From the NCBI GenBank assembly GCA_905479975.1, contig CAJQOS010000109.1, forward strand, positions 1 through 39,865: a DNA stretch of 39,865 nt, written 5' to 3'. The position numbers and the translations under genes are program-made. The notes beneath the pieces are model-generated. The model had not been told where the DNA came from. It saw only the letters and a list, made by a program, of their open reading frames with translations, and made no database searches. The stretch comes from an uncultured Puniceicoccaceae bacterium (GTDB taxonomy: Bacteria; Verrucomicrobiota; Verrucomicrobiia; Opitutales; Coraliomargaritaceae). This document shows positions 27,302 to 35,736 of this stretch, in pieces (the stretch's first letter is position 1; each line of letters opens with the position of its first letter).

Positions 27302-27517
27302 CTACAGATCAGTATACTTAGCACTATTCCCACGCACCTTCTCCACCGGATATTTTTCTGCGTTCCGCTTCATTTTCTTCTCAATAATCGCCGCAATGTC
27401 GATTCCGGTGACATTCGCGAACTCGATGGCAAAGAGAAAGACGTCGGCCAGCTCCTCCTCGACCTTTTCGCGCAGCTTGGGCGCCTCGGCATCCACATGG
27501 CCTTTACTTTGAGGCGG
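27302..27517 (-). pseudogene. Truncated MazG-type nucleotide pyrophosphohydrolase
   Basis: About 71 in-frame codons down to the stop at 27302, with a TGA stop upstream at 27518-27520 and no good ATG. The visible part is the C-terminal half of the family: EAPKLREKVEEELADVFLFAIEFANVTGIDIAAIIEKKMKRNAEKYPVEKVRGNSAKY, with the second half of the metal site (EExxD). The N-terminal helix carrying the first ExxE is absent. Upstream sequence turns into a dispersed repeat (27541-27574). It is therefore probably inactive, though a short product from GTG at 27496 cannot be excluded. Confidence 0.75.
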
Positions 27518-27540
27518 TCAGGGAGGAATGATGGCGTTCG

Positions 27541-27574
27541 GCGCGGTCGCGGTCTTCGCAAGCAAAGCCCCTAC
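27541..27574 (-). repeat. GTAGGGGCTTTGCTTGCGAAG repeat, copy b
   Basis: Reads GTAGGGGCTTTGCTTGCGAA on the minus strand, then a CG-rich tail. It matches copy a (29057-29094) at about five of six positions. It lies just beyond the broken end of the MazG remnant, so insertion or recombination at such a repeat may explain the truncation. Confidence 0.65.
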
Positions 27575-27633
27575 GAATTCAACTATATTTTTGAGAGCAC
27601 CTCCAAGCAGCGACGCCACGATCAGACATTGTA

Positions 27634-27678
27634 AACAAAAACACCACTGCACCAATCGACGACCGGAGCAGTGGTGCT
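27634..27678 (-). terminator. Rho-independent terminator of the sugar-acid operon
   Basis: Arms AGCACCACTGC and GCAGTGGTGTT around a 16-nt loop, followed on the minus strand by TTTTTGTTT. It lies about 155 nt beyond the stop of the Ldh_2 gene, after MITE-like copy B. Confidence 0.75.
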
Positions 27679-27707
27679 GCACGACCTTAAAGCAGTTTTA
27701 GTGAAAA

Positions 27708-27801
27708 ACTGGGACTGGCTGCTTCAGCTGCCGAATATTTTAAGTCTATTCACCCAAATATCTGATGGCAACGCGAGGCAGCTGAAGCAGCCTATCCCAG
27801 T
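27708..27801. repeat. Inverted-repeat (MITE/REP-like) element, copy B
   Basis: 94 nt. The left arm begins ACTGGGACTGGCTGC and the right arm ends GCAGCCTATCCCAGT; the 25-nt arms pair at 23 positions. The change of T to C in the left arm (GCTTCAGC) is compensated by A to G in the right arm (GCTGAAGC) relative to copy A, so pairing is conserved while sequence drifts. Confidence 0.75.
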
Positions 27802-27832
27802 AGCATGACCACTACCCGCACGGAGGATAAAC

Positions 27833-28921
<1,089 letters not shown>

Positions 28922-28942
28922 AGTTGGAGAATTAGGAATTAC

Positions 28943-29034
28943 GACGGAGCGCGAATAGCGCGGAGATGGCGAACCGTCTGCGGTTTGCCCCGCAGGGGTG
29001 ACTGACGTGGGTGCCCTTTGGGCAACTGAAGGAA
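28943..29034 (-). repeat. Hairpin-rich leader element, copy 2 (upstream of the Ldh_2 gene)
   Basis: 92 nt, nearly identical to 23081-23173. The hairpins GCCC-aaa-GGGC, CCCC-tgc-GGGG and AACCG-caga-CGGTT are all kept; differences fall mostly in loops and linkers (ttc/tgc; GGCTT/ACG). It ends 21 nt before the ATG at 28921 and is read in the same direction as that gene. Confidence 0.75.
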
Positions 29035-29056
29035 CAATTAGGATGAACGTATAAAA

Positions 29057-29094
29057 CGTGGCGGAGTGGCGGGCTTCGCAAGCCAAGCCCCTAC
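29057..29094 (-). repeat. GTAGGGGCTTGGCTTGCGAAG repeat, copy a
   Basis: 38 nt beginning GTAGGGGCTTGGCTTGCGAA on the minus strand, with a CG-rich tail. Its TAG is the stop codon of the upstream D-2-hydroxyacid dehydrogenase gene (29091-29093), so the repeat boundary coincides with the end of that reading frame. Related to copy b at 27541-27574. Confidence 0.65.
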
Positions 29095-30068
29095 ATGAGT
29101 GCGGCCGGTGGCTCGACGTCGTTGACCTGCGCGAGGGCTTTTTCGCCCTTGAGTAGGTTGACTAGGTTTTGAGTGGCCATGCCTGCTTGACGTTGGACGC
29201 TTTCGAAGGTGCGTGAGCCGACGTGCGGTGTGATGATGCAGTTCTTTGCACCGAGCAGCGGGTGATCTGCAGGAGGTGGCTCTTGGTCGAGAACATCCGC
29301 GCCATACCCGCCGAGCTTGCCACTGGCGAGCGCTGCTGCGATATCTGTGGTGTTGGTGAGTTCACCGCGACCACAGTTGATCAGTGTCGCTCCATCTTTC
29401 ATGTTCTTGATGGTGGCTTCAGAAATCATGTCGCGTGTTTCTTCGGTCAAATTGGTATGAAGTGAGACAATGTCGGACGCGCGCAGAAGTTGCGTCACCC
29501 CGTCGGCGCGTTCGATGTTTTGCTCTTTGGCAAACTCTTCGGGCCAGTAGAGATCGTAGCCGACGCACTTCATACCAAAGGCATTGGCACGGATCGCGAC
29601 TTCGCGGCCGATACGACCGAGACCGATGATACCGATGGTCTTACCCATAATTTCGTGGCCTGTCATACGCTTCCAACCGCCAGCAGCGGTTGTGTTGGCC
29701 TGCTCCATCAGGTTCTTGTTGAGTGCTAGGATGAGCATGAAGACGTGCTCGGAAACTGTGGTATGATTCACGCCTGGGCAGAAGCTGACCGGGATCTGTT
29801 TCTCAGTCGCATAGGCGACGTCAATCTTGTCGACGCCGATGCCGTATTTAGCGATGACTTTCAACTTCGGCAGTGACTTCTCGATCACCGCTTGAGTGAT
29901 CTCGTCGTCGCCGCAAAGAAAGGCGTCGAAGTCGCCCGCGAGTTCAAGCATTTGAGCTTCCGAGAGTGGACCGCGTTCGCGAACGATTTCAGCGCCTGTG
30001 CTATCAAGGAGCGCGTGGTGATCGCCTGGGCAATCTTGGTAGGAGGTGGTGGTGAGTAGGATTTTCAT
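29091..30068 (-). CDS. D-isomer-specific 2-hydroxyacid dehydrogenase
   Basis: 325 aa. NAD-binding GLGRIG is at residues 149-154. Catalytic elements include KVIAKYGIGVDKIDVAYAT, NCGRGELTN with the catalytic Arg, DVLDQEPPPADHPL with Glu, and ITPHVGSRTFESV with His. There is no ACT domain, so it is not SerA; the window has a separate long SerA at 18.6-20.2 kb. It lies 9 nt after uxaC, implying reduction of a 2-keto acid derived from uronate breakdown. The stop codon lies inside a dispersed repeat, so the original C-terminus may have differed by a few residues. Confidence 0.9.
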   Translation of the reverse strand: MKILLTTTSYQDCPGDHHALLDSTGAEIVRERGPLSEAQMLELAGDFDAFLCGDDEITQAVIEKSLPKLKVIAKYGIGVDKIDVAYATEKQIPVSFCPGVNHTTVSEHVFMLILALNKNLMEQANTTAAGGWKRMTGHEIMGKTIGIIGLGRIGREVAIRANAFGMKCVGYDLYWPEEFAKEQNIERADGVTQLLRASDIVSLHTNLTEETRDMISEATIKNMKDGATLINCGRGELTNTTDIAAALASGKLGGYGADVLDQEPPPADHPLLGAKNCIITPHVGSRTFESVQRQAGMATQNLVNLLKGEKALAQVNDVEPPAALM

Positions 30069-30077
30069 GAGATTAGA

Positions 30078-31484
30078 TTAAGAGGATAGCCCAAAGTAGT
30101 TGCGGGCGTTGTTTGAGCAGATGTCACGGATGAGAGAATCGAGCAGCTCGGCATCATTCGGGATGAGCCCGTTTTCAACGTCCTGCCCGATGAGTTCGCA
30201 CAGAATACGACGGAAGTATTCATGGCGCGGGAAACTTAGGAAGCTGCGCGAGTCTGTCAGCATACCCACGAATTTGGAGATGAGCCCGACGCCGGAAAGC
30301 GTGTTCATCTGAAGGCGCATGCCCTCAATGGTATCGAGGAACCACCAGCCACTGCCGAGTTGCATCTTGCCTGCGGTCTTGCCGTCTTGGAACGCGCCCA
30401 TGAGCACCGCGATCGGATGTAGCATGGCGGGATTGACGTGATAGAAGACGCATTTGGGCAAGGCGTCTTCCTTATCGAGACTATCGAGGAACGGTGCCAT
30501 CTTATCAATAATGCCATTATCGTAAACCGAATCGTGGCCAGTATCGGCACCGAGCTTCTCGAGAATGCGGGTATTCGGGCGACGGATCACACCGATGTGA
30601 AACTGCATGGCCCAACCGCGTGCGGAATTCCAACGAGCTATGTGCTGCAGGATATACGTCCACCATTGCTCATTCTCCAGTTCGGTCAACGCGGTCTGGC
30701 TGCGAAGCTTGTGGAAAATCGCATCAGCATCTTTCTCACTGCATGGCGCATAGGGAAAATGATTCACGTCGTGATCGGAGAAGCGCCCACCGCATTCGTG
30801 GAAGAAGTCGTGCCGAGTCTTCAGCGCCGCGAGATAACTACTTGCGTCGCGAATGAGCATGCCACTGAGCGTTGCCAATTTATCAGCCCACTCATTCCAG
30901 CCCTGTAAGTCGCCAGTGAGCATGGCTCGGTCAGGGCGGAAAGTCGGGCAGAGACGAGTCGGATGCTCGGATTTATTAAACGCAATGTGATGCTCCAAGT
31001 CGTCTGCTGGGTCATCGGTGGTGCCGACGGCTTCGATCTTAAAGTCCTTTAAAATCTGCTGAGGACGGAAGTGCTCCCCTGCGAGTTGTTCGTTGGTGAG
31101 CTCCCAAATCGCGTCTGCTGTCCGAGGGCTGAGCACGAGATCGCAATCGAAATAGCGTTTGAGCTCTAGGTGCGTCCAGTGATGCAACGGGTTGCGCACT
31201 AGTTGTGGCACGGTGCGTGCCCATGCGTTGAACTTGTCGCGCGGGTCGGCGTTGGGGTTCGTGATCAGATCTTCTGATTCGCCAGCGGCACGCATGGCGC
31301 GCCACTTGTAATGATCCCCGCCAAGCCAGATATCTGCAATGTTACCAAACCGCGTATTTTGCGCCACCTCATCGGGAGCCAAGTGGGTATGGTAATCAAT
31401 GATCGACTGATCAGATGCCACGTCATGAAACAAACGCTTGGACGTTTGATTTGTCAGGAGGAAATTGTCGTTGAGATAGGACAT
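30078..31484 (-). CDS. uxaC: Glucuronate (uronate) isomerase
   Basis: 468 aa, full family length. The metal-site motif DYHTHLAPDEVAQN has His32 and His34 near the N-terminus. Further family stretches are DHYKWRAMRAAGE, NPLHHWTHLELKRYF, CPTFRPDR, WAMQFHIGVIRRPNTR and SDSRSFLSFPRHEYFRRILCELIG. It converts D-glucuronate to D-fructuronate and D-galacturonate to D-tagaturonate. It starts 4 nt after the SDR gene, so the two are translationally close. This gene defines the operon as a hexuronate pathway. Confidence 0.95.
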   Translation of the reverse strand: MSYLNDNFLLTNQTSKRLFHDVASDQSIIDYHTHLAPDEVAQNTRFGNIADIWLGGDHYKWRAMRAAGESEDLITNPNADPRDKFNAWARTVPQLVRNPLHHWTHLELKRYFDCDLVLSPRTADAIWELTNEQLAGEHFRPQQILKDFKIEAVGTTDDPADDLEHHIAFNKSEHPTRLCPTFRPDRAMLTGDLQGWNEWADKLATLSGMLIRDASSYLAALKTRHDFFHECGGRFSDHDVNHFPYAPCSEKDADAIFHKLRSQTALTELENEQWWTYILQHIARWNSARGWAMQFHIGVIRRPNTRILEKLGADTGHDSVYDNGIIDKMAPFLDSLDKEDALPKCVFYHVNPAMLHPIAVLMGAFQDGKTAGKMQLGSGWWFLDTIEGMRLQMNTLSGVGLISKFVGMLTDSRSFLSFPRHEYFRRILCELIGQDVENGLIPNDAELLDSLIRDICSNNARNYFGLSS

Positions 31485-31488
31485 CGGA

Positions 31489-32274
31489 TTAAATGGTCAT
31501 GGAAGCGTAACCGCCGTCGACGACGATTTCCGAGCCGTTCATGAAGCTGCCGGCATCGGAGGCGAGAAGGAGTGTTGCGCCGATCAACTCTTGGGCTTCA
31601 CCGAAACGATTGGCCGGAGTGTGCCCCATAATGGAGGCGATGCGCTCTGGATTGAGCACCTTCTTGTTTTGCTCGGCGGGAAAAAAACCGGGGACGATGG
31701 TGTTGACGCGCACCTTTTGTTCGGCCCATTCGCGGGCGAGGTTCTTGGAGAGGTTGTGCACTGCGGCTTTGGTCGCGGAATAGGTAAAGACGCGCGAGAG
31801 CGGAATGATGCCGCTCATGGAGCCGATGTTAATGATGCTGCCACCTTCGCCGCGTTCGACCAGATATTTGCCGAAGATCTGCGAGGCAAACAGCACTGCC
31901 TTCAGGTTGGTATTGAGGATGGAGTCGAATTCGTCCTCTTCGATGTCGAAGATCGGCGTGGGAGAATTCACGCCTGCCCCGTTGACCAAAATGTCGACTT
32001 TGCCCGACTTCGCGATGACGTTGTCGAGCAATGCCTGAATGGAAGCCTTGGAATTGACGTCGACCTGCTCGAAGTAGGCCTTACCGCCTGCGGCTTCGAT
32101 TTTCGCGAGACGAGCGGCGGCTTTTGTTACGCTGCGACCAACGAGCACCGTTTCGGCACCCGCAGCTGCGAGGCCCTCGGCCATCGCGCCGCACAGTTCG
32201 CCGGTGCCGCCGATGACGACTGCGACCTTGTTTTCCAGATTAAAGACAGAGTGTAGGTATTCAGATGGGTCCAT
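31489..32274 (-). CDS. SDR oxidoreductase, probable D-mannonate (fructuronate) oxidoreductase
   Basis: 261 aa. The cofactor motif reads GGTGELCG (residues 22-29) instead of the common TGxxxGIG; NGAG is at 98-101 and the catalytic Tyr165-x3-Lys169 lies in YSATKAAV. The ending [13 protein letters not shown] is typical of classical SDRs. SDRs in uxaC operons, such as YjmF in Bacillus, reduce D-fructuronate to D-mannonate. That is the best functional guess here because it is the first gene of the operon and lies 4 nt before uxaC. No mannonate dehydratase (uxuA) is present in the window. Confidence 0.85.
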   Translation of the reverse strand: MDPSEYLHSVFNLENKVAVVIGGTGELCGAMAEGLAAAGAETVLVGRSVTKAAARLAKIEAAGGKAYFEQVDVNSKASIQALLDNVIAKSGKVDILVNGAGVNSPTPIFDIEEDEFDSILNTNLKAVLFASQIFGKYLVERGEGGSIINIGSMSGIIPLSRVFTYSATKAAVHNLSKNLAREWAEQKVRVNTIVPGFFPAEQNKKVLNPERIASIMGHTPANRFGEAQELIGATLLLASDAGSFMNGSEIVVDGGYASMTI

Positions 32275-32352
32275 GGCGGCATTATAGCAGCTTCACTCGA
32301 CATGATAAATGGATTGCCTCGGCATACATTTGCACTTTTTAATCATTTAAGG

Positions 32353-33171
32353 ATGGATTACATCGATTCAGAGTTACCCTTCGACGGACTGCATTTAGTC
32401 AATCGCCCGTGGTTCCCCTATGTGTGCACCGAAGTCGACCACTGGCAGTGGCAGTCAGACGACGGGCGGGCGCACTACAACTTCTGGGCAGTGCTGGAGG
32501 GCGATGGATACCTAGAGGTAAACGGGCAAACATTCCGACTACGCCCAGGCATGTTTTTCATTTTTTCACCAGAACAGCGCATTTCGGCCGCGCACTACTC
32601 AGGGGAACGGATCACCCGTTTTTCAGCGCACTTCATCCCACTGAGCGGCGCAACGATTATGGATGCGGTGCCGGACTTCCCGATACTGGGAGGCGACGTA
32701 GGCTCGGTGGCTTTATTTAAACGGCAGATCGATGTGATCATGCGCATGGCAATCCACCGAGCCGATGAGGAAGCACTGCACCGACTCATGCATCAACTCA
32801 TTGGGCGCGTTTGCTCAACAAAGGATTCGAGTGTGGAAGTATTGCTCAATCCGAAGGTGGCTGAGGCGATTCAATTGATTCGTAAGAATCCAGGTGATAT
32901 CGAATCCATGAATACAGTGGCACAGCACTTAAGCTGGTCGCGTTCACACTTCGACCGAGTCTTCAGCCAGCAGGTTGGCCAGGCGCCCAAACAGTTTTTA
33001 CTGAACTGTAAAATGATCGAAGCGCGCCGCTACTTGGAGAGCAGTTCACTGCGCATCGGAGAAATCGCCGAGGCGCTGGGCTACCGCGACATCTATTTCT
33101 TCAGCCGCCAGTTTAAACATTTTTTCGGTCAACCGCCGCTCGCCTATCGACGCTCGCTACACCAAGACTAA
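32353..33171 (+). CDS. AraC-family transcriptional regulator
   Basis: 272 aa from ATG 32353. An upstream ATG at 32302 would leave only 27 nt to the divergent SDR gene, too little for two promoters. The N-terminal half is a cupin-like sensor domain ([35 protein letters not shown]). The C-terminal pair of HTHs is canonical: [86 protein letters not shown]. It probably controls the divergent uronate operon in response to a sugar acid. Confidence 0.9.
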   Translation: MDYIDSELPFDGLHLVNRPWFPYVCTEVDHWQWQSDDGRAHYNFWAVLEGDGYLEVNGQTFRLRPGMFFIFSPEQRISAAHYSGERITRFSAHFIPLSGATIMDAVPDFPILGGDVGSVALFKRQIDVIMRMAIHRADEEALHRLMHQLIGRVCSTKDSSVEVLLNPKVAEAIQLIRKNPGDIESMNTVAQHLSWSRSHFDRVFSQQVGQAPKQFLLNCKMIEARRYLESSSLRIGEIAEALGYRDIYFFSRQFKHFFGQPPLAYRRSLHQD

Positions 33172-33192
33172 TCATTCACACGAACACTTCAC

Positions 33193-33639
33193 ATGACCGC
33201 CATCACAGACTGGATACAAGCCAACCAACAGCTACTCCAGCTGCTGGGCAGTTTGTCGCTGCTACTGTTGGCGCTCACGCTGGTCGCACTGGCACTGGTC
33301 GTCATTACACTGCCGAAAGACTATTTCACCCGCGACCATCGTGCGCCTGCCAGCCTAGCGCACCCGCACCCGCTGCCATGGCGGGCGCTCTCAGTGCTAA
33401 AAAACCTAGTCGGCATTCTGTTTATTTTGATCGGCATCGCCCTACTCGTGCTCCCAGGCCAAGGTGCATTGACGATTCTCATCGGCCTTACCATGACGAA
33501 TTTCCCTGGGAAATACCGACTGGAACGCCGCATGATGCGTCAACGTGCGATCCACAAGTCGCTCAATAAAATCCGCAGTATGGCGAATAAGGCACCGCTG
33601 GAGGTGCCAGTTCAGCACACGCCAAAAAATAAAGAATGA
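33193..33639 (+). CDS. Membrane protein with a PGPGW-like segment
   Basis: 148 aa. There are two or three hydrophobic segments (LLGSLSLLLLALTLVALALVVITL; VLKNLVGILFILIGIALLVLPGQGALTILIGLTM). The second contains LPGQGALTILIGL followed by NFPGKYRLERRMM, which resembles the PGPGW family of small membrane proteins of unknown role. The C-terminus is basic and cytosolic. It follows the AraC gene by 21 nt and is convergent with the Fur-family gene. Confidence 0.75.
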   Translation: MTAITDWIQANQQLLQLLGSLSLLLLALTLVALALVVITLPKDYFTRDHRAPASLAHPHPLPWRALSVLKNLVGILFILIGIALLVLPGQGALTILIGLTMTNFPGKYRLERRMMRQRAIHKSLNKIRSMANKAPLEVPVQHTPKNKE

Positions 33640-33680
33640 TAAAGACAACGTGATTCCCCGCTTTAGCCCCGCAGCGGAAA

Positions 33681-34118
33681 CTAGCTGTGATTATCACAGT
33701 CTTTGCACACCCCGTAGACTTCCATAACGTGTGTAATCTGGGAGTAACCGTGAGCCTTCGCGCGTCCCAACACTTCTTTGCCGACGCACAGGTCCAAGCG
33801 TTCAGCTTGATGGCACTCTCGACAAATCAGGTGATGGTAGTGCTCCCCGGGGGCAGTTAGCTCGAAGAGTTGTGTGCCATTTTCAAGCGGAATGCGTTGA
33901 ATCACCCCAATGCTTTGCAGCGCCTCCAAGTTTCGATACACAGTCACTAGATCGGTTTCCAGTAGCCCAGCTCTCTGCCGAATTTCGTCGGCGCTCGCAG
34001 GATGCTCGAATTGCGTCAACGCTTCTACGATACGGACCCGCTTTTTCGTAATCCGTCCGCCCCCAGCGCGCATGCGCTCTAAAATGGTCTCTATCAAACT
34101 GTCAGGGGCGGAGTTCAT
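33681..34118 (-). CDS. Fur-family metalloregulator, probably Zur-like
   Basis: 145 aa from ATG 34118; a 180-aa frame from 34223 adds an N-terminus unlike the family and would crowd the operator. The winged helix contains RITKKRVRIVEALTQFEHPASADEIRQRAG and DLVTVYRNLEALQSIGVIQRI. Metal sites are suggested by GEHYHHLICRECHQAERLDL (first Cys pair) and the C-terminal VYGVCKDCDNH (second pair). Whether it senses zinc or iron cannot be read from the protein. Zur is favoured because the neighbouring target genes resemble zinc-acquisition genes and share a palindromic operator. Confidence 0.88.
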   Translation of the reverse strand: MNSAPDSLIETILERMRAGGGRITKKRVRIVEALTQFEHPASADEIRQRAGLLETDLVTVYRNLEALQSIGVIQRIPLENGTQLFELTAPGEHYHHLICRECHQAERLDLCVGKEVLGRAKAHGYSQITHVMEVYGVCKDCDNHS

Positions 34119-34246
34119 TGTGCCTATACTGTGAGGGCTCAATTCAGATTCAAGTTCATTCCCCTCGATATCGCGTGGGCAAGTGAAGTATGAGCGCACC
34201 CCACTATCGAAAACGACTTGCATTAGAATAAAAAATACGCTTCGTG

Positions 34247-34269
34247 TTAATGAAAGTCACTTACACTTA
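34247..34269. promoter_or_regulatory. Fur/Zur-like operator 1, in front of the MerC-domain gene
   Basis: Pattern TTAATGAAA, GTCAC, TTACACTTA. The left arm is identical to that of operator 3; the right arm is degenerate (6 of 9 positions pair). Its last base is the A of the MerC-domain ATG. It lies between the divergent Fur-family and MerC genes, so it could also serve autoregulation. Confidence 0.6.
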
Positions 34270-34868
34270 TGCACACACACTCTCTTAGTAGCCGTTTTTT
34301 AGATCAAGTCGCCATCTCGATGGCTGTCATCTGCGCGATCCATTGCTTAGTCACTCCGGTCTTGCTCGTTGCGCTACCTATTTTAGCGACGACTTTTTGG
34401 GTGGATGCGAACTTTCACCTATGGATGATTCTGTTGGTGATTCCGACCACTACGTTGGCTGTTTGGAGTGGGTGTCGCCGGCATCGGGACAGATGGGTGA
34501 TTGGCATCGCAGCCGTTGGCTTGGGGCTTCTGTCGATTGCAGTCGCCAGCGAGCGCTATGCAAAGGCTTCCGCTCGGAGCGATTCGGCATCAGCGATTCA
34601 ATTGTCGTCGGGGCCAGATGCGCGACTAGCGATAGAATCAAACGCCTCTGACTGTGCGGCCTGCAGCACGTGTGTTCCTAGCTCGAAGGAGGGCGGCAAC
34701 ACTGCAGGCAAGACCACTACACGTGCGGGACTCCCATGGCATTTGTTACTCAATATCGCTGGAGGCCTCTTATTGGCAACTGCACACACGCGTAACTTCC
34801 TCCTCTGCCGGAAAGACAGCTGTCAGCATTCAGATAAAACGCACAGCGGCTGCGACCTCAAGAGATGA
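34269..34868 (+). CDS. MerC-domain membrane protein with Cys/His-rich loops
   Basis: 199 aa. Four hydrophobic segments are visible. The first carries the MerC-type metal motif Cys22-Ala-Ile-His25-Cys26 (MAVICAIHCLVTPVLLVALP). An insert before the last membrane segment holds SDCAACSTCVP, and the tail is rich in Cys and His (LCRKDSCQHSDKTHSGCDLK). MerC proteins were first known from mercury transport, but stand-alone homologues near Fur/Zur regulators are likely to handle zinc or another metal. It is divergent from the Fur-family gene and carries an operator at its start. Confidence 0.85.
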   Translation: MHTHSLSSRFLDQVAISMAVICAIHCLVTPVLLVALPILATTFWVDANFHLWMILLVIPTTTLAVWSGCRRHRDRWVIGIAAVGLGLLSIAVASERYAKASARSDSASAIQLSSGPDARLAIESNASDCAACSTCVPSSKEGGNTAGKTTTRAGLPWHLLLNIAGGLLLATAHTRNFLLCRKDSCQHSDKTHSGCDLKR

Positions 34869-34892
34869 GCTGGCAGCATAGGACGCTAACCA

Positions 34893-34915
34893 TTAACGAC
34901 AATCACTTTCATTAA
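34893..34915. promoter_or_regulatory. Fur/Zur-like operator 2
   Basis: Pattern TTAACGACA, ATCAC, TTTCATTAA; the 9-nt arms pair at seven positions. Its centre is 41 nt, about four helical turns, from that of operator 3, so two repressor dimers could bind the same face of the DNA. Confidence 0.7.
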
Positions 34916-34933
34916 CACTTGACTCGTGCGCCA

Positions 34934-34956
34934 TTAATGAAAATGACTTTCGTTAA
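34934..34956. promoter_or_regulatory. Fur/Zur-like operator 3, at the pseudopilin start
   Basis: Pattern TTAATGAAA, ATGAC, TTTCGTTAA; eight of nine arm positions pair. The core TGAAAATGACTTTCG is close in form to Zur boxes described in actinobacteria. The last base is the A of the ATG at 34956, so bound repressor would cover the translation start and probably the transcription start. Confidence 0.75.
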
Positions 34957-35672
34957 TGACTCTTTTACGAAAACCCTACGCTGCAGGTATTGCCGCTTTT
35001 ACTTTGATCGAGCTCTTGACGGTCATCGCAGTGATCGGAGTGCTGACGGCGATTCTGATACCTGCAATCGGGGCGACCCGGCAATCTGCACAAAAAGCCA
35101 AGTGCGCATCCAATCTTCGTCAGATTGGACAAGCGATCAGTCTGTTCGCGATGAACAACAAAGGCTACTTCCCTCTGTCAACGCACACGGTGCGAAATGT
35201 CGAGGAGAGCTGGATTTACACAATAGCCCCCTACTTAGGCGAAGTTGACGAAGTGCGCATATGCCCGGCAGATCCTCAAGGAGCCGAGCGTCTGGAACGG
35301 AATTTAACAAGCTACGTGTTAAATGAATTCGTGGTGGTTCCGAACATGGACCCTTTCGGCCAAATGCGCACGGACAGCTATACCAACCTGTGGCGACTCC
35401 ACAACCCTGCGCGGACGATGGTGGCATTTATCGCATCAGACAGTATGGCCTTGGGCGATCACTCTGACCACACCCACTCTCGGGGCTGGGGAAACTGGAA
35501 TCGCGTGATCGCAGACATTCAACCCAATCGCTTCGGTTCAGAGAGCTCGGACGGGCTAGGTGGCTCGTCAAACGTTCTCTTCGCGGATGGCCATGTCGAT
35601 ACGATTGAGGCGGAAGCGCTGCGTCAAAAAGTTCTATCCGGGAATAATCCAGCCGATCCTGCAAGTTTCTAA
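34956..35672 (+). CDS. Pseudopilin-like protein with prepilin N-terminal signal
   Basis: 238 aa. The N-terminal FTLIELLTVIAVIGVLTAILIPAI is the type IV pilin/pseudopilin helix, with Glu19 at position +5 of the mature protein. The residue before the cleavage point is Ala instead of the usual Gly, which may slow or block processing. The C-terminal part contains the SSNVLFADGHVDTI motif common in verrucomicrobial and planctomycetal members of this large family. The presence of operators 2 and 3 and the 64-nt gap to the next gene suggest it is expressed with the surface protein under metal limitation. Confidence 0.85.
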   Translation: MTLLRKPYAAGIAAFTLIELLTVIAVIGVLTAILIPAIGATRQSAQKAKCASNLRQIGQAISLFAMNNKGYFPLSTHTVRNVEESWIYTIAPYLGEVDEVRICPADPQGAERLERNLTSYVLNEFVVVPNMDPFGQMRTDSYTNLWRLHNPARTMVAFIASDSMALGDHSDHTHSRGWGNWNRVIADIQPNRFGSESSDGLGGSSNVLFADGHVDTIEAEALRQKVLSGNNPADPASF

Positions 35673-35736
35673 CTGATCACCCGCTCCGCCCCCGAATCGT
35701 CTTTTCTTTTTAACCACCAACTAGACACACAAACAC

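Larger units (their letters stand above)
27518..27832. other. Intergenic region made of repeats and a terminator
   Basis: 315 nt without an intact gene. It consists of a dispersed repeat (27541-27574), a terminator hairpin (27634-27678) and MITE-like copy B (27708-27801). Confidence 0.6.

Noticed and set aside
28922-29086. Longer N-terminus for the Ldh_2-family gene
   Set aside because: The extra 55 codons are the translated repeat/leader element; family homology starts after the ATG at 28921.
34119-34223. 35-residue N-terminal extension of the Fur-family protein
   Set aside because: The extension has no family similarity and would place the start 23 nt from the operator; the ATG at 34118 gives the usual Fur length. 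It is not fully excluded.
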